A stretch of 64,000 nt of DNA from Euborellia annulipes (GCA_023213315.1 JAKCPI010009427.1:62001-126000), one strand, 5' to 3'. Positions 12,679 through 25,176 are shown, counted from the first letter of the stretch. Translations and numbers: made by a program. Notes: generated from the sequence alone by a model not told the origin.

Positions 12679-13155
12679 TCTATTATTCCGCAATTTATTT
12701 ATTATAGCATTCTAGTCTTTTAAATTAAAAAATTAATTGTGTGAGAAAGTAATTTAACGAGATTAAAATGGAATTAATAATAGTAAATTTAATAGTAATG
12801 TATCGTTCTACTATGTTAGCTTTAGTAGAATGAAAAGAATATTTTTTCGTGATTTTATTATGTCAGTTAAATGAAAACAAGCTCTTATTAATTTCTATAT
12901 CACATTGGAACAAATAACTTTTGTTGTGGGCTGCATTGTGTGTCTGAGGACAGATGCTTCTAGTCTCAGAGATAAACAGGAACCTTATCATGAAATGTCA
13001 CCCCCTCCTCCACTCGAGCATCCCCACTCCACAGGTTAGATGTTTATGTTTATCTTAGTTTTGTTCAAACAGAAATTTTATACCGATAATATTTTTAGAA
13101 CAAATCAGCTAAAAGTTGATTCATATAAAAACTCAAAAGGAAAGTGAAACTTTAT

Positions 13156-13190
<35 letters not shown>

Positions 13191-14108
13191 TTATAGCTAT
13201 CAATTTCCAAGGAGAATAAATACGAAGGGTGAAATACAATGAATTTTCCATTAATTTCTATTTAGTTACTTCGAAAAATAATCACTTTATTTTATGACTA
13301 GCGACAATTTTTCAAGAAAATGACGATTTGGGGTACTTAGAGGCCGAATTTCAAAAAACCCCGAAATTACTTTTTAGGGGTTCATTTAAGGATACTTTGA
13401 GGGTAGAAAGCATATTGAAATCTCATTTCAGTTAAAAGTTGGAAAATCCGAATTGTTATACAAAAATGGCGATTTGGGGTACTTAGAGGAATTTCAAAAA
13501 ACCCTGAAACACCGAATTTAGATATTCTTCTAAGGAAGGTTTAAGCGAAGAGAGCAAATTGATATCTCATCTCGTTTAAGAATTATTTAAAATCAAAAAA
13601 ATATCCATAAAAGCCCATTTGGTGCCCTTAAAATTTGAATTTCGAAAAATCGCTTCTCTAATGACGCCTTGGGCACATAAGGGTTCCACATGCCAAATTT
13701 GAGCCTTATAACTATTATAGTTTAGGCTGGGTGTTGTCATCACTTAGTCAGTTAGTCACAAGTCTCTTTATATATACTGTATAGAGATGACATTTTTGAG
13801 TCATTATTCACTCATTTCAAGACTATATTTTTTTATTTTTGTTTTTATTTTCAGGGATGTAACAAACTAATAATCTTTGTGAACTGTGATATAGGTAAAT
13901 ATTTAAAAACAATTCTGTGAATCGTCTAATATCGCGTGCCTTAAGATAAGTCAATTTAATTACATGTTGTACACAGATAAATTGCCGGAAAAAGTCATGA
14001 GATAAGAAATTTATTATGACCACATGGAAATTATATTTTTAGTAAAACAAATCCATACTGAAATCATAAGCAAAATATATAATTATAATGCAAGTAAAGA
14101 TGTTTAAT
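12679..14108. other. No gene seen
   Basis: AT-rich apart from the tandem pair at 13318-13560, and a long T-run at 13158-13189. Confidence 0.5.
13318..13560 (+). repeat. Diverged tandem pair
   Basis: GATTTGGGGTACTTAGAGG occurs near 13324 and 13470, each followed by an ATTTCAAAAAACCC variant and AAATCTCAT/ATATCTCAT. No classification. Confidence 0.5.
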
Positions 14109-15382
14109 TTATTAACCTATTAGCTTATTAAAAAAAAAAATTGTTATAAATTTTGTAAACTACGTTTTTAAAGTCCCTCATAAACAAAATATTTTTCGTT
14201 TTTTTTTCTTTCTCTTACCCTATATATGAAATATATAGAAAGTATTGCAATCATGTCAAAAATTCGATGTCGAGCATTTGACGGATATACACGTTTTGAG
14301 GTTTCCTGAGTCCAAAAAAGTGGGTTCTGAAAATTGGGCTGCGTGTGTCTGTCTGTGAACAAAATATCTCACGAACGAATAGAGCTAGGAGGTTCAAATA
14401 TTATATTTGAGTAAGGCACCCTCCTCCCAAAGGGGTGAAAATAAGTTTTTGAGCAAAAACGGCCAAAAAGTACTAGTATAATGATGTACTTTTTCAGTAT
14501 TTTTTGATTTTCTCAAAATTCGCTCTAAAGATTAAAATTCAAAAATCAATTAATTAAAAATGTTTATTTTCATTTTGCACTGAAAATTGCTAGAAGTACA
14601 CTTTACTGATGTAGTATTTCAGATTTTTACTTATGAAACGCAAGTGGTCAAGTTTGGAACTCAGGTGCTATAGGAAACTAAATATATCTCGACACAAAAA
14701 ATCTGGTCTGACTGACAGACAACATACAACTTTCTCTTACCCTTTGGCAATAGAAAGTTATGTACTGTGCTTATCACTCCAGATTTTTTGTGTCGAGATT
14801 TATTTAGTTTCCCATAGCACCTTAGTTCCAAACTTGACCACTTGCGTTTCATAAGTAAAAATCTGAAATACTACATCAGTAAAGTGTACTTCTAGCAATT
14901 TTCAGGGCAAAATGAGAATAAACATTTTAAAGAGGAAATAATGATTTATGAATTTTTTAATCAAAATCGTTAGAGGGAATTTTGGGAAAATCGAAAAAAA
15001 CTGAAAAAGTACATCATTAAAGTACTAGTACTTTTTGGCCGATTTTGCACAAAATTTTCACCCCTTGCGGAGGGGGTGCCTTACTCAAATATAAAATTTG
15101 AACCTCCTAGCTCTTTTCGTTCCTGAGTTCACAGACAGACACATCGAGACACACAGACCAATTTTCAGGATCCACTTTTTTGGACTCACGGGATCTCAAA
15201 ACGTGTATATCTATCAAATGCTCGACATCGAATTTTTGACATGATCGCAATACTTCCTATATTAAGAGAAAGTAAAAAATAAAATTATTTTGTTTGTGGG
15301 GGACTTTAAAAACGTAGTTTACAAAATTTTTTATTTTTATCATCCTCCATTATAACTAATTTTTTTTTTTAATAAGTTAATA
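14109..15382. repeat. 1.27-kb palindrome built on R1
   Basis: Arms meet at the module (14690-14810). Each contains an R1 copy (about 14198-14690 and 14810-15276), and the inversion continues into outer sequence (TTTTGTAAACTACGTTTTTA on the left, its complement near 15310). The inversion is therefore larger than R1 itself. Two mirrored frames starting MKRKWSSLELRCY are palindrome artefacts. Confidence 0.75.
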
Positions 15383-16430
15383 ACAAATAAATAATAAAAA
15401 TTGTGGCATCTACTATAATATGAATGTAGGTAAAATTGCTTTCTTTAAGCTGGTCAAATAGTGATTAGGCCATTTAATAAAAAGAAAAAAAAATTGCTTT
15501 TTAGACACAAAATTGACTAACTGATGTCGAAACGGATTGTATTTTTTTGAGTACTCTAAAACTGGCAGATATAGTAGCTTTTTACGTAAAAAATTCCTTA
15601 TCCATTTTACCTTTTAAAATTAAGCTCTCTGCAAACAACCAACCTGTTACAAAACATAATCAATTTTTTACTTACAATTTGAAAAGCTAATTAATAATAT
15701 AATCCGCTTAAAATTTTGTGTTAGATAAATGATAGAGTATAAATTTAGATTTTGAATTTGTAAATATTATCAATTTTTCTAATGTCTTTGTTTCACAAAG
15801 TATCATTAGATTAGGAAAATATTTTTTATTTAATAAAATTTGTCCAAATTTAATATGCTGTTTTAGCATTTTAAATACATTCACTTTCCCATATACTAAA
15901 AATATTTTTAGTTTTAGTAATAATAATAATAGCCTACATGATTAAATAAAATCTTAATTAGTAACAAAAGAAAATAATGTTTCTCTCCATCATATGAACG
16001 ACATTTTATATTTTACTATATATAGAAAAATGTAAAAAAAAAAAATGGATACTAAAATTATTATGGATTATTTATAACAAAATTTTATCATATGTTTTAT
16101 GAGATATCAAATTTTAGGATGTTTCGTTTTTAAATATTATTCAAATAATGTATTATCGAGCCATAATGTTGTTAAATAAATAAGAACGTAATTATGGTTA
16201 GAAATGAGTTTTTTCTGGTCTATTCATAGAGGCTTGTCAATGATGGATTCGAATGGTAGAAGGGCGAAGGGCAAAGGGCGCTGGAGGCCCTTGGCCCTTG
16301 TCAAGGGGGACGAGCGAACCATTCCAGCCTAGGAAAATATGCTGAATAAAGGGCGCTAATGAAGAAAGGTTTATTCAAGGGACAGTGTCCCTTTTTAAAA
16401 ATAGCTAAATTTAGCGCTTTAAAGGAAAAA
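15383..16430. other. No gene seen; GC-richer patch
   Basis: 16245-16330 holds GAAGGGCGAAGGGCAAAGGGCG with an imperfect inverted GCCCTTGGCCCTTG, possibly a small MITE. Confidence 0.4.
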
Positions 16431-16632
16431 AAAATAGTGTGACTGGTCGCACAGCACACAACTTTCTCTTACTTCGGGGAATTTAAAGTTGTTTTTTACT
16501 TGTTACGCAGGATTTTTTTGTGTCGACATTTATTTAGTTTCCGACATTTGAATTAAAGATATAAAATTATAAACATAGGAAAATAGTTATATTTTGCTAC
16601 TATTTCTTCTTATGAAATTACAAGATTAAAGT
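16431..16632 (+). repeat. R1 5' part: module plus start of body
   Basis: GTGTGACTGGTCGCACAGCA with CTTTCTCTTACTTCGG, then GTGTCGACATTTATTTAGTT. It stops shortly after the Xbox region. Confidence 0.65.
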
Positions 16633-16923
16633 TTACATTAATAGAATACACAAATGGAAAGAATACATAAATATTTCTCTATACATTTCCTATGGGGGAA
16701 ATCGTAACTTTAGGATTTAATAACTCAAAAAGTTATAGGAATTTTGGGATGAAAATAATTTTCCTGTAATCCCTAGATGGTCCTCTTTAAGCATAAAAAA
16801 TTTCGTTTCAAAATTCCAAAGGGAAGTTATAATAGAGCGTGACAGACGGAGAGGCCGACATTAGCGAATTATATAAATGGATATATATATATATATGTTC
16901 TGGAAGGTTTCCGCGACCGGATG

Positions 16924-16996
16924 TATGCAAAGCTAAGTTTTCTCGGGTTAAGTCGCGTGGGGTGCGACTTAACCCGAGAAAACTTATCTTTGCATA
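16924..16996. repeat. Near-perfect 33-bp-arm hairpin
   Basis: Arms from TATGCAAAGCTAAGTTTTCT to GTTAAGTCGC pair with their complement across a 7-base loop (GTGGGGT). One arm difference only (GCTAAG/TTATC side). It sits between AT microsatellites. Confidence 0.7.
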
Positions 16997-18085
16997 TATA
17001 TATAGCATTTATATATACCATATAGGTAAGAAAAAGTAATAAATAAATGAAAAACGGAATCAAATTCTTATTAATGTTAAATGTTCCAATACATACCCTC
17101 ATTGGGAAGGTTTTTATAAAGAAATTACATGTCAAGAAAAGGATGAATTCACCCCAAAAGATTGAAACAATGCGACCAGAAGAATACTATCGGATATATT
17201 TTTAAAAGAAAGAAATAGAATTATATATATATATATATATATATGTATGCATAAATATACTAGGGTATTCTTTCTTGTACACTATTGTGAACCAAAATAA
17301 AACATTGAAAATTATTTGTTTTTAATAATTATACTAAATGCCTGGTCAGATACCTGTCATCGTGTGTGAAATATAATTAAATATATATATATAATATACG
17401 ATATATATACATATACATATATATATATATAATTTTTGGACTGCATCCCCCGCTTTATCAAAATAGAATCCTAAGAAATCAAGATGGTTTTATGAAAAGA
17501 ACAAAGCAGTTATGGTCATTTCATTTATTGATTTAAATCATCCGACATTTCGAGAACAACCGGCTTCATGGTCAACATATCATCATGACTGACTATAGAG
17601 CATTGTAAGTAGTGTGATTAAAAAAGTAAACATGAATTTTTAAACTAATAAATCGGATTAATAAAAAAAAAGAAACAATAGAGTATAGAGATCTGATATC
17701 TAAAGATATATACATCTTCTATGACTATACGACACTTTATAAAAATTTTCTTTTATAATATCGTAATAAAAAAAAATTAAGGTCGGTTTAAAAAAAAAAA
17801 ATATCCTTTAAGTATGATATAATATTAGATAGAATATATTTCTAAACAGATTGTTCACATCAGCATAAAAAGACTGATGGCAAATCAATTTCTCTACTAA
17901 CACTTTTTATAGAATATAAATATATGCTTTAAATTTTTTATTCTTCACATATATACTTTATTCGTAATTATTAATTATTCAAAGGCTTTCATTCTTGCAA
18001 AAATAATTCCAAAGAGAGTAAAGAAAGCGTCTTAGATGATGTTCGTTTTTAAAATAAATATTTTAACTTTTTTTTTTTCTAGTCG

Positions 18086-18121
<36 letters not shown>

Positions 18122-20371
18122 AAACACAATGGAGGGAATAAATATTTTTTATATGCATAATTTAAGAGTAATGACCGTGCCGTCCATTTTCATTAATTTT
18201 TCAGCATCTTAGGCTTATTCCGCGGTAACTCGAACCACTTTGTCTCTGTCGGGGGGCTAATAAAAAAATTAAATAGGATTCATCTTTCTTTTTCAAAAGA
18301 AAATAATTCTGACAAGACTGTTTTCTCTTTCCATCTACATATATCCAAGCCTTGCTTTTAATAACAAAAAGAGTGGATAAAACTTAACTCTATTATAAAT
18401 TCTATTAATTTAATTAACTACTTAAAATATATTATTTTTGCTTTTTAAATTAAAAAAAAACCGTTTAATATCTTGTTTATATATTAATATAATATTTATA
18501 AGTGTATTAAATTTAGTTACCCAACAACTCAGAACAAGTTTGGACTGATTAGAATTAGTGTTATTACTTTTTTTGTCTGTCAAGTTGAGTGAAAAATGAA
18601 AAAATATATATATAATTACTCCCCTGGAATAAATATAATATACATACAAGTTTCTCATTTTATTTTGTGTTCTTTTTTTTGCTGTGCTTGCCCTTTCTTT
18701 AGACTCGACTAAGTTGGCAACCCTACTTAATACTATTTCATAAAGCACACGCTTCAAAAACAATCGTTTAATTTAAAACTGTTAAATTATTTAAAAAAGT
18801 ATATATACTTATATTTGAGGTAAGCAAAAAAACTTATCTTTTGTTTTGAAATCTAATAATCCCCCTTTGACCCCGGAAATTTATCAAAATGTCATTTCAA
18901 TTTCCAAAATCTAAACACTCGGAGATGGCAGCTAATTATATGAAATTATACTTTCACTTTCTCGTTTTAATTGAATTTCCCAATTATTGGTTAAATGGTT
19001 CGAAATAAATAAAACAGTAAATGAGAAGAAAATCTATAAAATAGCATCCTATTGGGATTATAGTTTGGGTTAAAAAACATTAAAAAAAAAAATAAATTCA
19101 CGCCTGTTGCAAATGTCAAAGTTCAAAATTAAAATATTTTTACATCAAAAGCTTCTTTGTTAGAAACGCCTATTTTTTTTTTTTTTTTTTTTTTTTAATC
19201 TTTAATTAAAGCTGCAACGTTTCGGTCTTTAATTTGCCTGATAACAAATCTACAACAAAATTAATAGGTTTTTTATGAAATTGCATGCGTGAACATGAAT
19301 CACAAATTTTTACTTTTTACTATTATCAAGAGGAAAAAATGTTTAATTATAAGAAAAAATCAGAGTGCTTTTCTAGGCCCCTCAAAAAAAGTTTTAAATC
19401 CGAATATAAGCACTACAGAGAGAAAAAAAATTATGGATTAATTATCTTTTTTTTTCATGATACATTTATAGTTAATCGAAGTATGGGTCCTAAAAATTTA
19501 TTGAAAAATGTTTTTAACTTTTAAAAGTTTCAGTAAAATATAAATAAAAAGAATGATAAATGTATACCGATTTTAATAAGACTAAGGCGTTACCGTATAT
19601 TTCGGAGGCATTCTACGGTTGAAAATATAACTTTTAAATGAGGTACTTTCAAAAAAAATTTTTAAGTGTCAAGACGAAGATGAGTTTCAAAGCTAATAAT
19701 TTATAAAAAAATAAACTTAATTTAATTTTTATAAACTCAAAGGTTTAAATTAATTTTTATACAGAAGGCCCTTAATGCAATGGTTAATATATATTTTTTG
19801 GAATCTAGTCAAAACCAACCCTATCTTTAAAAGAAATAGATTTTATGGAAAACTTCCAAGTTTTAGTCAAAAATTCTAGAATATTATCATTCTTATTCCA
19901 AATGAATTCGTGCAAAAAAAAAAAAGAGAAAATGCTTTTATATGAGAATTTTATAATCTATCCGAAAAAAAGTAATTTTCAATCAAGTTGGGTGAATGGG
20001 AACTGATTTGGTTCATTAGTTTGAGGAACAGGTTAAATTAATGACTGATCTCGCCCTCATAACTCGGGATAAAACCATTTTCAAAGGTTATAAATAATAG
20101 AGACCCACCATTTTCGATATTTAACTCCCTTTTGTTTAATAATAAAAGGGTTTAAGAAGTTGAACTATGGACGACATAAGTTTTGTCGCCAACATAAAAG
20201 CCGGAGGGACCGCTAAGCAATTCAAAATAATTTTTACGATAAAGATGATAACTTATAAATTAATGAGATAAAATAGTTTAAATACATCAATAGTTATAGG
20301 GCCTATATATATACAGTATATTGCTGGACTGAGACGAGATTCTGCAGTCATAGGCATTTATTAGTTTTGTA
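16997..20371. other. Long AT-rich gene desert
   Basis: AT microsatellites near 17223 and 17418, a T-run/A-run pair at 18068-18120, and single hammerhead-like motifs (minus) near 17560 and 19215. Frames such as 18763-18422 have no coding support. Confidence 0.5.
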
Positions 20372-20528
20372 CATGGGCGTAACTATAGAATTTGGCTGGA
20401 GAGGGGGAATGGGACCAGCTAACCTCCGGTAGGCCTGGAAAGCCCCATATTTTCTCAATTTTTCTTGGGGCAAGGAGCTTTCTGGGGGGGGGGCAGGCTC
20501 CCCCGGCACTCCACTAGTTACGCCCATG
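20372..20528. mobile_element. hAT MITE H2 with 8-bp TSD
   Basis: TIRs CATGGGCGTAACTA / TAGTTACGCCCATG. The target duplication GTTTTGTA is perfect at 20364-20371 and 20529-20536. 157 bp, G-rich interior, no coding. Confidence 0.85.
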
Positions 20529-20674
20529 GTTTTGTATTAACTGAATAATTATATTTGAGGAGAACAAAGAAGGTAATGAAATAGAAGAACGTTATAAAGC
20601 ATGTATGCAGCGCACCAAGTGGTCGCGTGTGTTAAAAACAGTATAACTGCCAACATATGGGATCATATCACACT

Positions 20675-20866
20675 CTTCTTCTTCTTCGCCTTCGGTGCGG
20701 GGTAGGCGGTTCATGGGTTTTTGCGTCCGGGAAGGAATAGAACAGGCAGGCCCGTCGCACGATCTGGCGCCTACACTGACATGCAAAGATTAGAAGTATT
20801 TCTAGTCCCAGTATGGGCAGCTCGTGGACGCCATCCACGACCCACAAGATGTGGACTCCTGAGCTA
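20675..20866 (-). mobile_element. SINE S1, complete, 15-bp TSD
   Basis: Minus-strand element with a tRNA-like A box (AGCTCAGGAG) at its head and a GAAGAAGAAG tail at its 3' end. Perfect target duplication GGATCATATCACACT at 20660-20674 and 20867-20881. The 64-codon minus frame here is inside the element. Confidence 0.8.
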
Positions 20867-20956
20867 GGATCATATCACACTAAATTTGAATATTTCCAAA
20901 TTCAGTTCGATTAAGTCAGATTATGCCCATAGTACTTGAAAACAACTGCAAAATAA

Positions 20957-21201
20957 AGGCCAATTTTCAATAGGTCGTGCCGCTGCCGGTGCGATGCAGT
21001 CGGCCGTAATAGCTCAAATGGACTTGTTATTTAAATAGCATTGGAGAGCGGCAGACGGCACGGCAGGGACACGGCAAAGGCACGGCACGTCTAGTGGAAA
21101 TTGAAACGGCCTCTCCAATGCTATTTAAATAGCAAGTCCGTTTGAGCGATTACGGCCGAAGGCATCGCACGGCAGCGGCACGAACTATTGGAAATTGACC
21201 T
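20957..21201. mobile_element. Harbinger-like GC-rich palindromic MITE
   Basis: Terminal inverted repeats exceed 40 bases (AGGCCAATTTTCAATAGGTC on the left, imperfect complement on the right) and the flanks carry a TAA duplication (20954-20956, 21202-21204). The 3-bp TAA target suits PIF/Harbinger. It lies 166 bp upstream of the SUMO-motif gene start codon. Confidence 0.65.
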
Positions 21202-21204
21202 TAA

Positions 21205-21367
21205 TAAATTATTTATTAAAAGTTAAAAAATATTAAAATATGTTTAAATATTTAAAAAAAAACGCGCGTGATTTATTAATTTACCCAACAGGCCAGTGTG
21301 TTATTTTGTCACGTTGTTAAGTTAATTAAAATTCATTGATTTTAAAAATTAATTTCAGGTTTAGAAA
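21205..21367 (+). promoter_or_regulatory. Probable leader or promoter region of the SUMO-motif gene
   Basis: This AT-rich stretch separates a Harbinger-like MITE from the start codon. It holds the local CpG cluster AACGCGCGTG near 21261 and a CCAGTG motif near 21293 that could be an initiator. A possible splice acceptor (TTTCAG, ending 21358) has a weak pyrimidine tract, so either transcription starts here or this is the end of a leader intron. Confidence 0.3.
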
Positions 21368-23803
21368 ATGAAGAGCTTAACTGATCAAGAAATAATGAAA
21401 CCTAATCTTCCAATTTTATCGTTGTTCGATGAGGAAATTCCTAAGGAAAATTACCCGTTATTTGATGGAGCTTTGGAAGAATTCGATAGGGTAAATATAT
21501 TTTTCAAAATAATTTAATAAGTTGTGTTGAAAACGAAATATTTTCATTTTTAAAATTTCTATTTTAATACAAAAATGCACCTAAATTTATTTTCCTATTT
21601 CTGAAGATATTTATTATTATTGTTTAGTCTTACCATGCTAATATTTAATAGTCTCTTTACTATGGAATTTAATTATATCTGAATGGTCGCTGATGATGTG
21701 TTTATCCGATATTAATATATGTCTCCTCTTAATTTTTTTTCATCTAAATGAAAAATGATTATACTGTACACATAGGCAGGGGCAATCATCTGGTTAGTCC
21801 AAACGTTCAAAATAAGGTACTGAAAAAGGACAGAATACGCCAAAATACGTCGATGATTAAAAATAAACAATTTTATTTAATATCAACCAGAGCTGCTTCA
21901 TTATCATCTAAATATTATACTTTTTTATATGCTACGATAGATATATTCTTAATCTTAAAATAGAGTATTTTAAATCTACCTATATGAATTTATATATGTA
22001 TATTTGGTGCAAGTGATTAGCATATACTAAAGATCCATTTATCCATAATGTTACCTAGCAGTTTCTTGAAATTTATAAAACAAAAATATTGGCTTCAATT
22101 GGCAGATTATTTTTTTAAATATAAGAAACTTTTTTACAAGTTGGGAAAGAGCAAGTAAGGGGCAGCAAAGAAAGAAAGCCCTTGTATGCCATATCCCGAA
22201 GGAGACGTTTTTCGACAAAATTTATTCGTTCATCCTGAGTCCGTATAATATAAAGCTATACGGACTGAGGATGGACGAATAAATTTTGGCCGAAATGTCT
22301 ACTTCGGCATTTGGCATTTGTATGCCTTTGTAGGCTCTCTTTTCTTTGCTGCTCCTGTGCTTGCTCTTTCCCAACTTATAATATCAACAGCAACTTCTCT
22401 CCGGAACAGCGGCGTAACTAGCCTTTGAGGGCGGAGGGGGCGAAGCTCAACTGGGGCGCCGTTTATTGTTCGACCTTTTTTTTTTTAGTATTCGAATCTC
22501 GTTGGATCTTTTTTTTTTCTCTTTTTTTCCGGATTTGTGATATAAAATGAATTTATTATGAAATTTCAAAAAAAAAAGCTGGAAATTTTGAGAAAAAGCC
22601 GGAAAAACGGATGCGCGAGGGGCGCCAAAAGGATGATGCGCCTGGGGCGAGGGGGGGGGGGGGGGGCAAGCGCCCCCTGGATACGCTACTGCTCCGGAAT
22701 ATATAAGTATTTATATTGTATATTCTTCTCATTTTTCTTTGATGACCACTGTCACATAAACAGAGAAAAAATAAATATTAGTAGAGGAGAGAGACCCAAA
22801 TGGGAGAACTAACAGCAAATTAAAGTCCTTCCTAGAATAGGCAGCCCCCTCCAGAGGCAACCCTAGTCTCAAGCAAACACTCACAAATGTCCCCAACTCC
22901 TCCCCCCACTCCTATCTAAGCCCCTCCTACCTAAGCCTGGTAGCATCTTCTCTCTTTTATTCACTCAGTCACATGTATTCCAGAAGATGGGTTAATAGCC
23001 CGAAATATATCGAGTTAGAAATTCAATATTTCTTTCATTTACAACTTAGTGAAATCTCACATATTCTAAATAATTTTTACTTAACTAACAGTATTTTTAT
23101 TATTTTTTAGTCACATGAAGAATTTGATGAATCTGATACATTGGAGACTAATGACATTTTTCGAATTTTCCATAACGAAATTACAACTAAAGAGACAACT
23201 ACAACTAGAAAGTCTCCATTTACAAGTAAGCCCACAGAATTAAATTCCTATATTTGAGATCGAAAAAATTATGACTCAAGACAATTTTCAAAATACAAAA
23301 CAATACCTTTTTCGTCTCCACTTGGTGTAAGCTTTAAGAAAATAGATAAAATAACAGAACCTCCAAAGACTTTATAATTTGATTGAATCAAAAGGTATTG
23401 TGGAACGAAATATCCAGAAACACAAACAAAAAATATTTTAATTCGCCCAGTTTCAGTCCTTATAAAATTTTAATTTTAATTTGATAAACTATTATAATTT
23501 TCAGGTAATACAAATATGCTGTTAAGACAGTGTAGAGAATTACGAGTCACCCCGAAGAAATTGACAGAAGATCAAAATTTAAAACAGTCCATAATAGAAG
23601 ATAATCATAGTTCAATTCTTTGCATTGATTTGACATCTTCAAATGAAGATTTAACAGATAAATCCTTAAATCAAATTCTTTGCATCGATTTGTGTAGTGA
23701 CAGTGACGAAGAAGCAGATAAAGCAGGCCCTGAAAAAAGGCGTTTAGGGTTAAGAAGAAGTCAAAGAATAATAAATAAAAAAAAAAAAAATAGTAAAAAT
23801 TAG
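21368..23803 (+). CDS. Three-exon gene for a small nuclear-type protein with KEN box and two SUMO-interaction-like motifs
   Basis: Coding exons are 21368-21490, 23111-23225 and 23505-23803 (stop included), giving 178 residues. All introns are GT-AG: GG|GTAAAT, TTTTTTAG|TC, AA|GTAAGC and TTTTCAG|GT. Phases 0 and 1 keep one open frame. Visible features: KEN at residues 26-28 followed by YPLFD (the APC/C degron form); SP at 76-77; TPKK at 95-98 (full CDK consensus); ILCIDL at 117-122 and again at 137-142, each followed by Ser/Asp/Glu, the form of SUMO-interaction motifs; and a Lys/Arg-rich tail from about 155 with RRSQRI, a likely nuclear signal. The N-terminal half is acidic and no folded domain is evident. 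AATAAA lies at 23875-23880 and 23884-23889. An acceptor-like TTTCAG ends 10 bases before the ATG, so an upstream leader exon may exist. I do not recognise the family. A role in SUMO-dependent or cell-cycle regulation is inference from motifs only. Confidence 0.75.
22142..22376. repeat. Foldback element in intron 1
   Basis: The left arm begins GGGAAAGAGCAAGTAAGGGG and the right ends with its imperfect complement. Centre near 22240. Both arms contain a GAAATGTC/GACGTTTTTC version of the hammerhead-like motif. Confidence 0.65.
22407..22691. mobile_element. hAT MITE H3 with 8-bp TSD
   Basis: TIRs CAGCGGCGTAAC / GATACGCTACTG (imperfect). Perfect target duplication CTCCGGAA at 22399-22406 and 22692-22699. 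The 84-codon plus frame at 22558 is within it and is spurious. Confidence 0.8.
22925..23095 (+). repeat. Single arm of the 51-kb foldback family
   Basis: From CCTAAGCCTGGTAGCATCTT to CACATATTCTAAATAATTTT it matches the right arm of the palindrome at 51081-51430, including GGGTTAATAGCCCGAAATAT. Confidence 0.7.
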
Positions 23804-23874
23804 AATATTTTAGATTTTAAGTTTTTATCCATTCATATAAATAATTTTAATTTTGTTAATTACATACATTTAAA

Positions 23875-23889
23875 AATAAAAGAAATAAA
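23875..23889 (+). terminator. Polyadenylation signals of the SUMO-motif gene
   Basis: Two AATAAA hexamers (23875-23880 and 23884-23889) lie about 75 bases after the stop codon and are followed by a T-rich stretch, as expected of a short 3' UTR. Confidence 0.6.
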
Positions 23890-24004
23890 TGTTTTTTTTT
23901 ATTTATCTTTTTTCCATTATTTTAAAGTAGGGATATTAAAGTCAAGAAACGAGCTTGTTGGGAGGGGGAGGGAAGAAGCAAGAAGACCGAATGAATTGTC
24001 AATC

Positions 24005-24063
24005 TTAGCTCGGGTAAATGGTAGTCGCCATCTATGTACTCACATTAAGTGAGTCCATGACTT
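24005..24063 (-). repeat. Diverged SINE S1 head
   Basis: TTAGCTCGGGTAAATGGTAG...ATGTACTCACATTAAGTGAG, similar to 11310-11372 and to the complete S1 copies. Confidence 0.35.
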
Positions 24064-24640
24064 TTAAATAATAGAATATACTGATTCCGATTGATTGGGG
24101 GAAATTTTGATCCACACCCATCAAGATCTAATATCATCTTCACGCTTTTATTTTTCCCCTCCATAATTATTATCTTACACTGCAATCAATCAGAATTAGA
24201 TTTTTCTAAAAAAAAGAAAATAAAGTGAAATATAATTAGTTATAAGATGAATATAAAATTACTCTATATTTTCTAACAGTTCGAATGAAAATTAATAAAC
24301 AACGTCAAGGTTGTTATCTTGTCTGAAAAGATTAATAGAAATTTCCATTTGGGGTCTTAATCAAAGTAGACGGGATTGGGATGAAAACAGGTGGTCCCTC
24401 TCTTAGTAAGGTTATGAAATACAAAAACAACTTGGCCTCTTGTCAATAAACAACCTCTGTCTTTGTTTAATTAAACCATCGAAAAAAAAAATAATAAATA
24501 AACTAGAGACCCGAACGTCCACCAGTAATAAATTAAACGAACAAAAAATAATTGCTATTTCTTTGCAAATTAAGTGTCCAGAGTGGGTGTTAATTTGATT
24601 CAAGAGAGTGCTGATTTAATCAAAGACTGAAATTTATTGA

Positions 24641-25176
24641 TTTTTTTACTTTCTCGTACCCTATATATGAAATATATAGAGAGAGAAAGTATTGCGATCA
24701 TGTCAAAAATTCGATGTCCAGATTTTGATGGATATACATGTTTTGAGGTCCCCTGAGTCCAAAAAAGTGGGTCCCGCAAATTGGTCTGTGTGTGTGTGTG
24801 TGTGTGGACAGATTTTTAGCATGAAGGAGTTGAGCTAGCGGATTGAAATTTTATATTTAACTTAGGTACCTTTGAAGAATCTCAAAATAAGCTTTTGAAC
24901 AAAATCGGCCAAAAAGTACTAGTACTTTACTGATGTACTTTTTCAGTTTTTTTCGATTTTCTCAAAATTCCCTCCAAGGATTTTTTTTAAAATTCATAAA
25001 TGAACTATTTTTTAGATGCTCTTTAAAATGTATATTCTCATTTTGCCGTTGAAATCTTCTGAAGACCACTTTACTCTTGTTCTTCATAGGAAAGATAGAA
25101 ATGGTTGCCATGGTAACGGAATTTAAATCTTTTTCTTTTTATTAGATTAAAAATCAATTATTATTTAAATTCCCAT
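24641..25176 (-). repeat. R1 copy, first unit of a tandem duplication
   Basis: Terminal hairpin through the X-box-like site (25104-25117) plus non-R1 sequence ending AAATTCCCAT at 25176. The same tail recurs at 26025, so R1 was duplicated together with flanking DNA. Confidence 0.75.

Larger units (their letters stand above)
21491..23110 (+). other. Intron 1 of the SUMO-motif gene, largely repeats
   Basis: The 1620-base intron contains three insertions: a foldback element (22142-22376), a hAT MITE (22407-22691) and one arm of the foldback family that is complete at 51081-51430 (22925-23095). That arm ends just before the exon 2 acceptor. An open frame of 71 codons at 21748 lies in AT-rich intron sequence and has no coding support. 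Confidence 0.6.

Noticed and set aside
18422..18763. 113-codon minus-strand frame
   Set aside because: Low-complexity AT-rich sequence, no domain, no exon signals.
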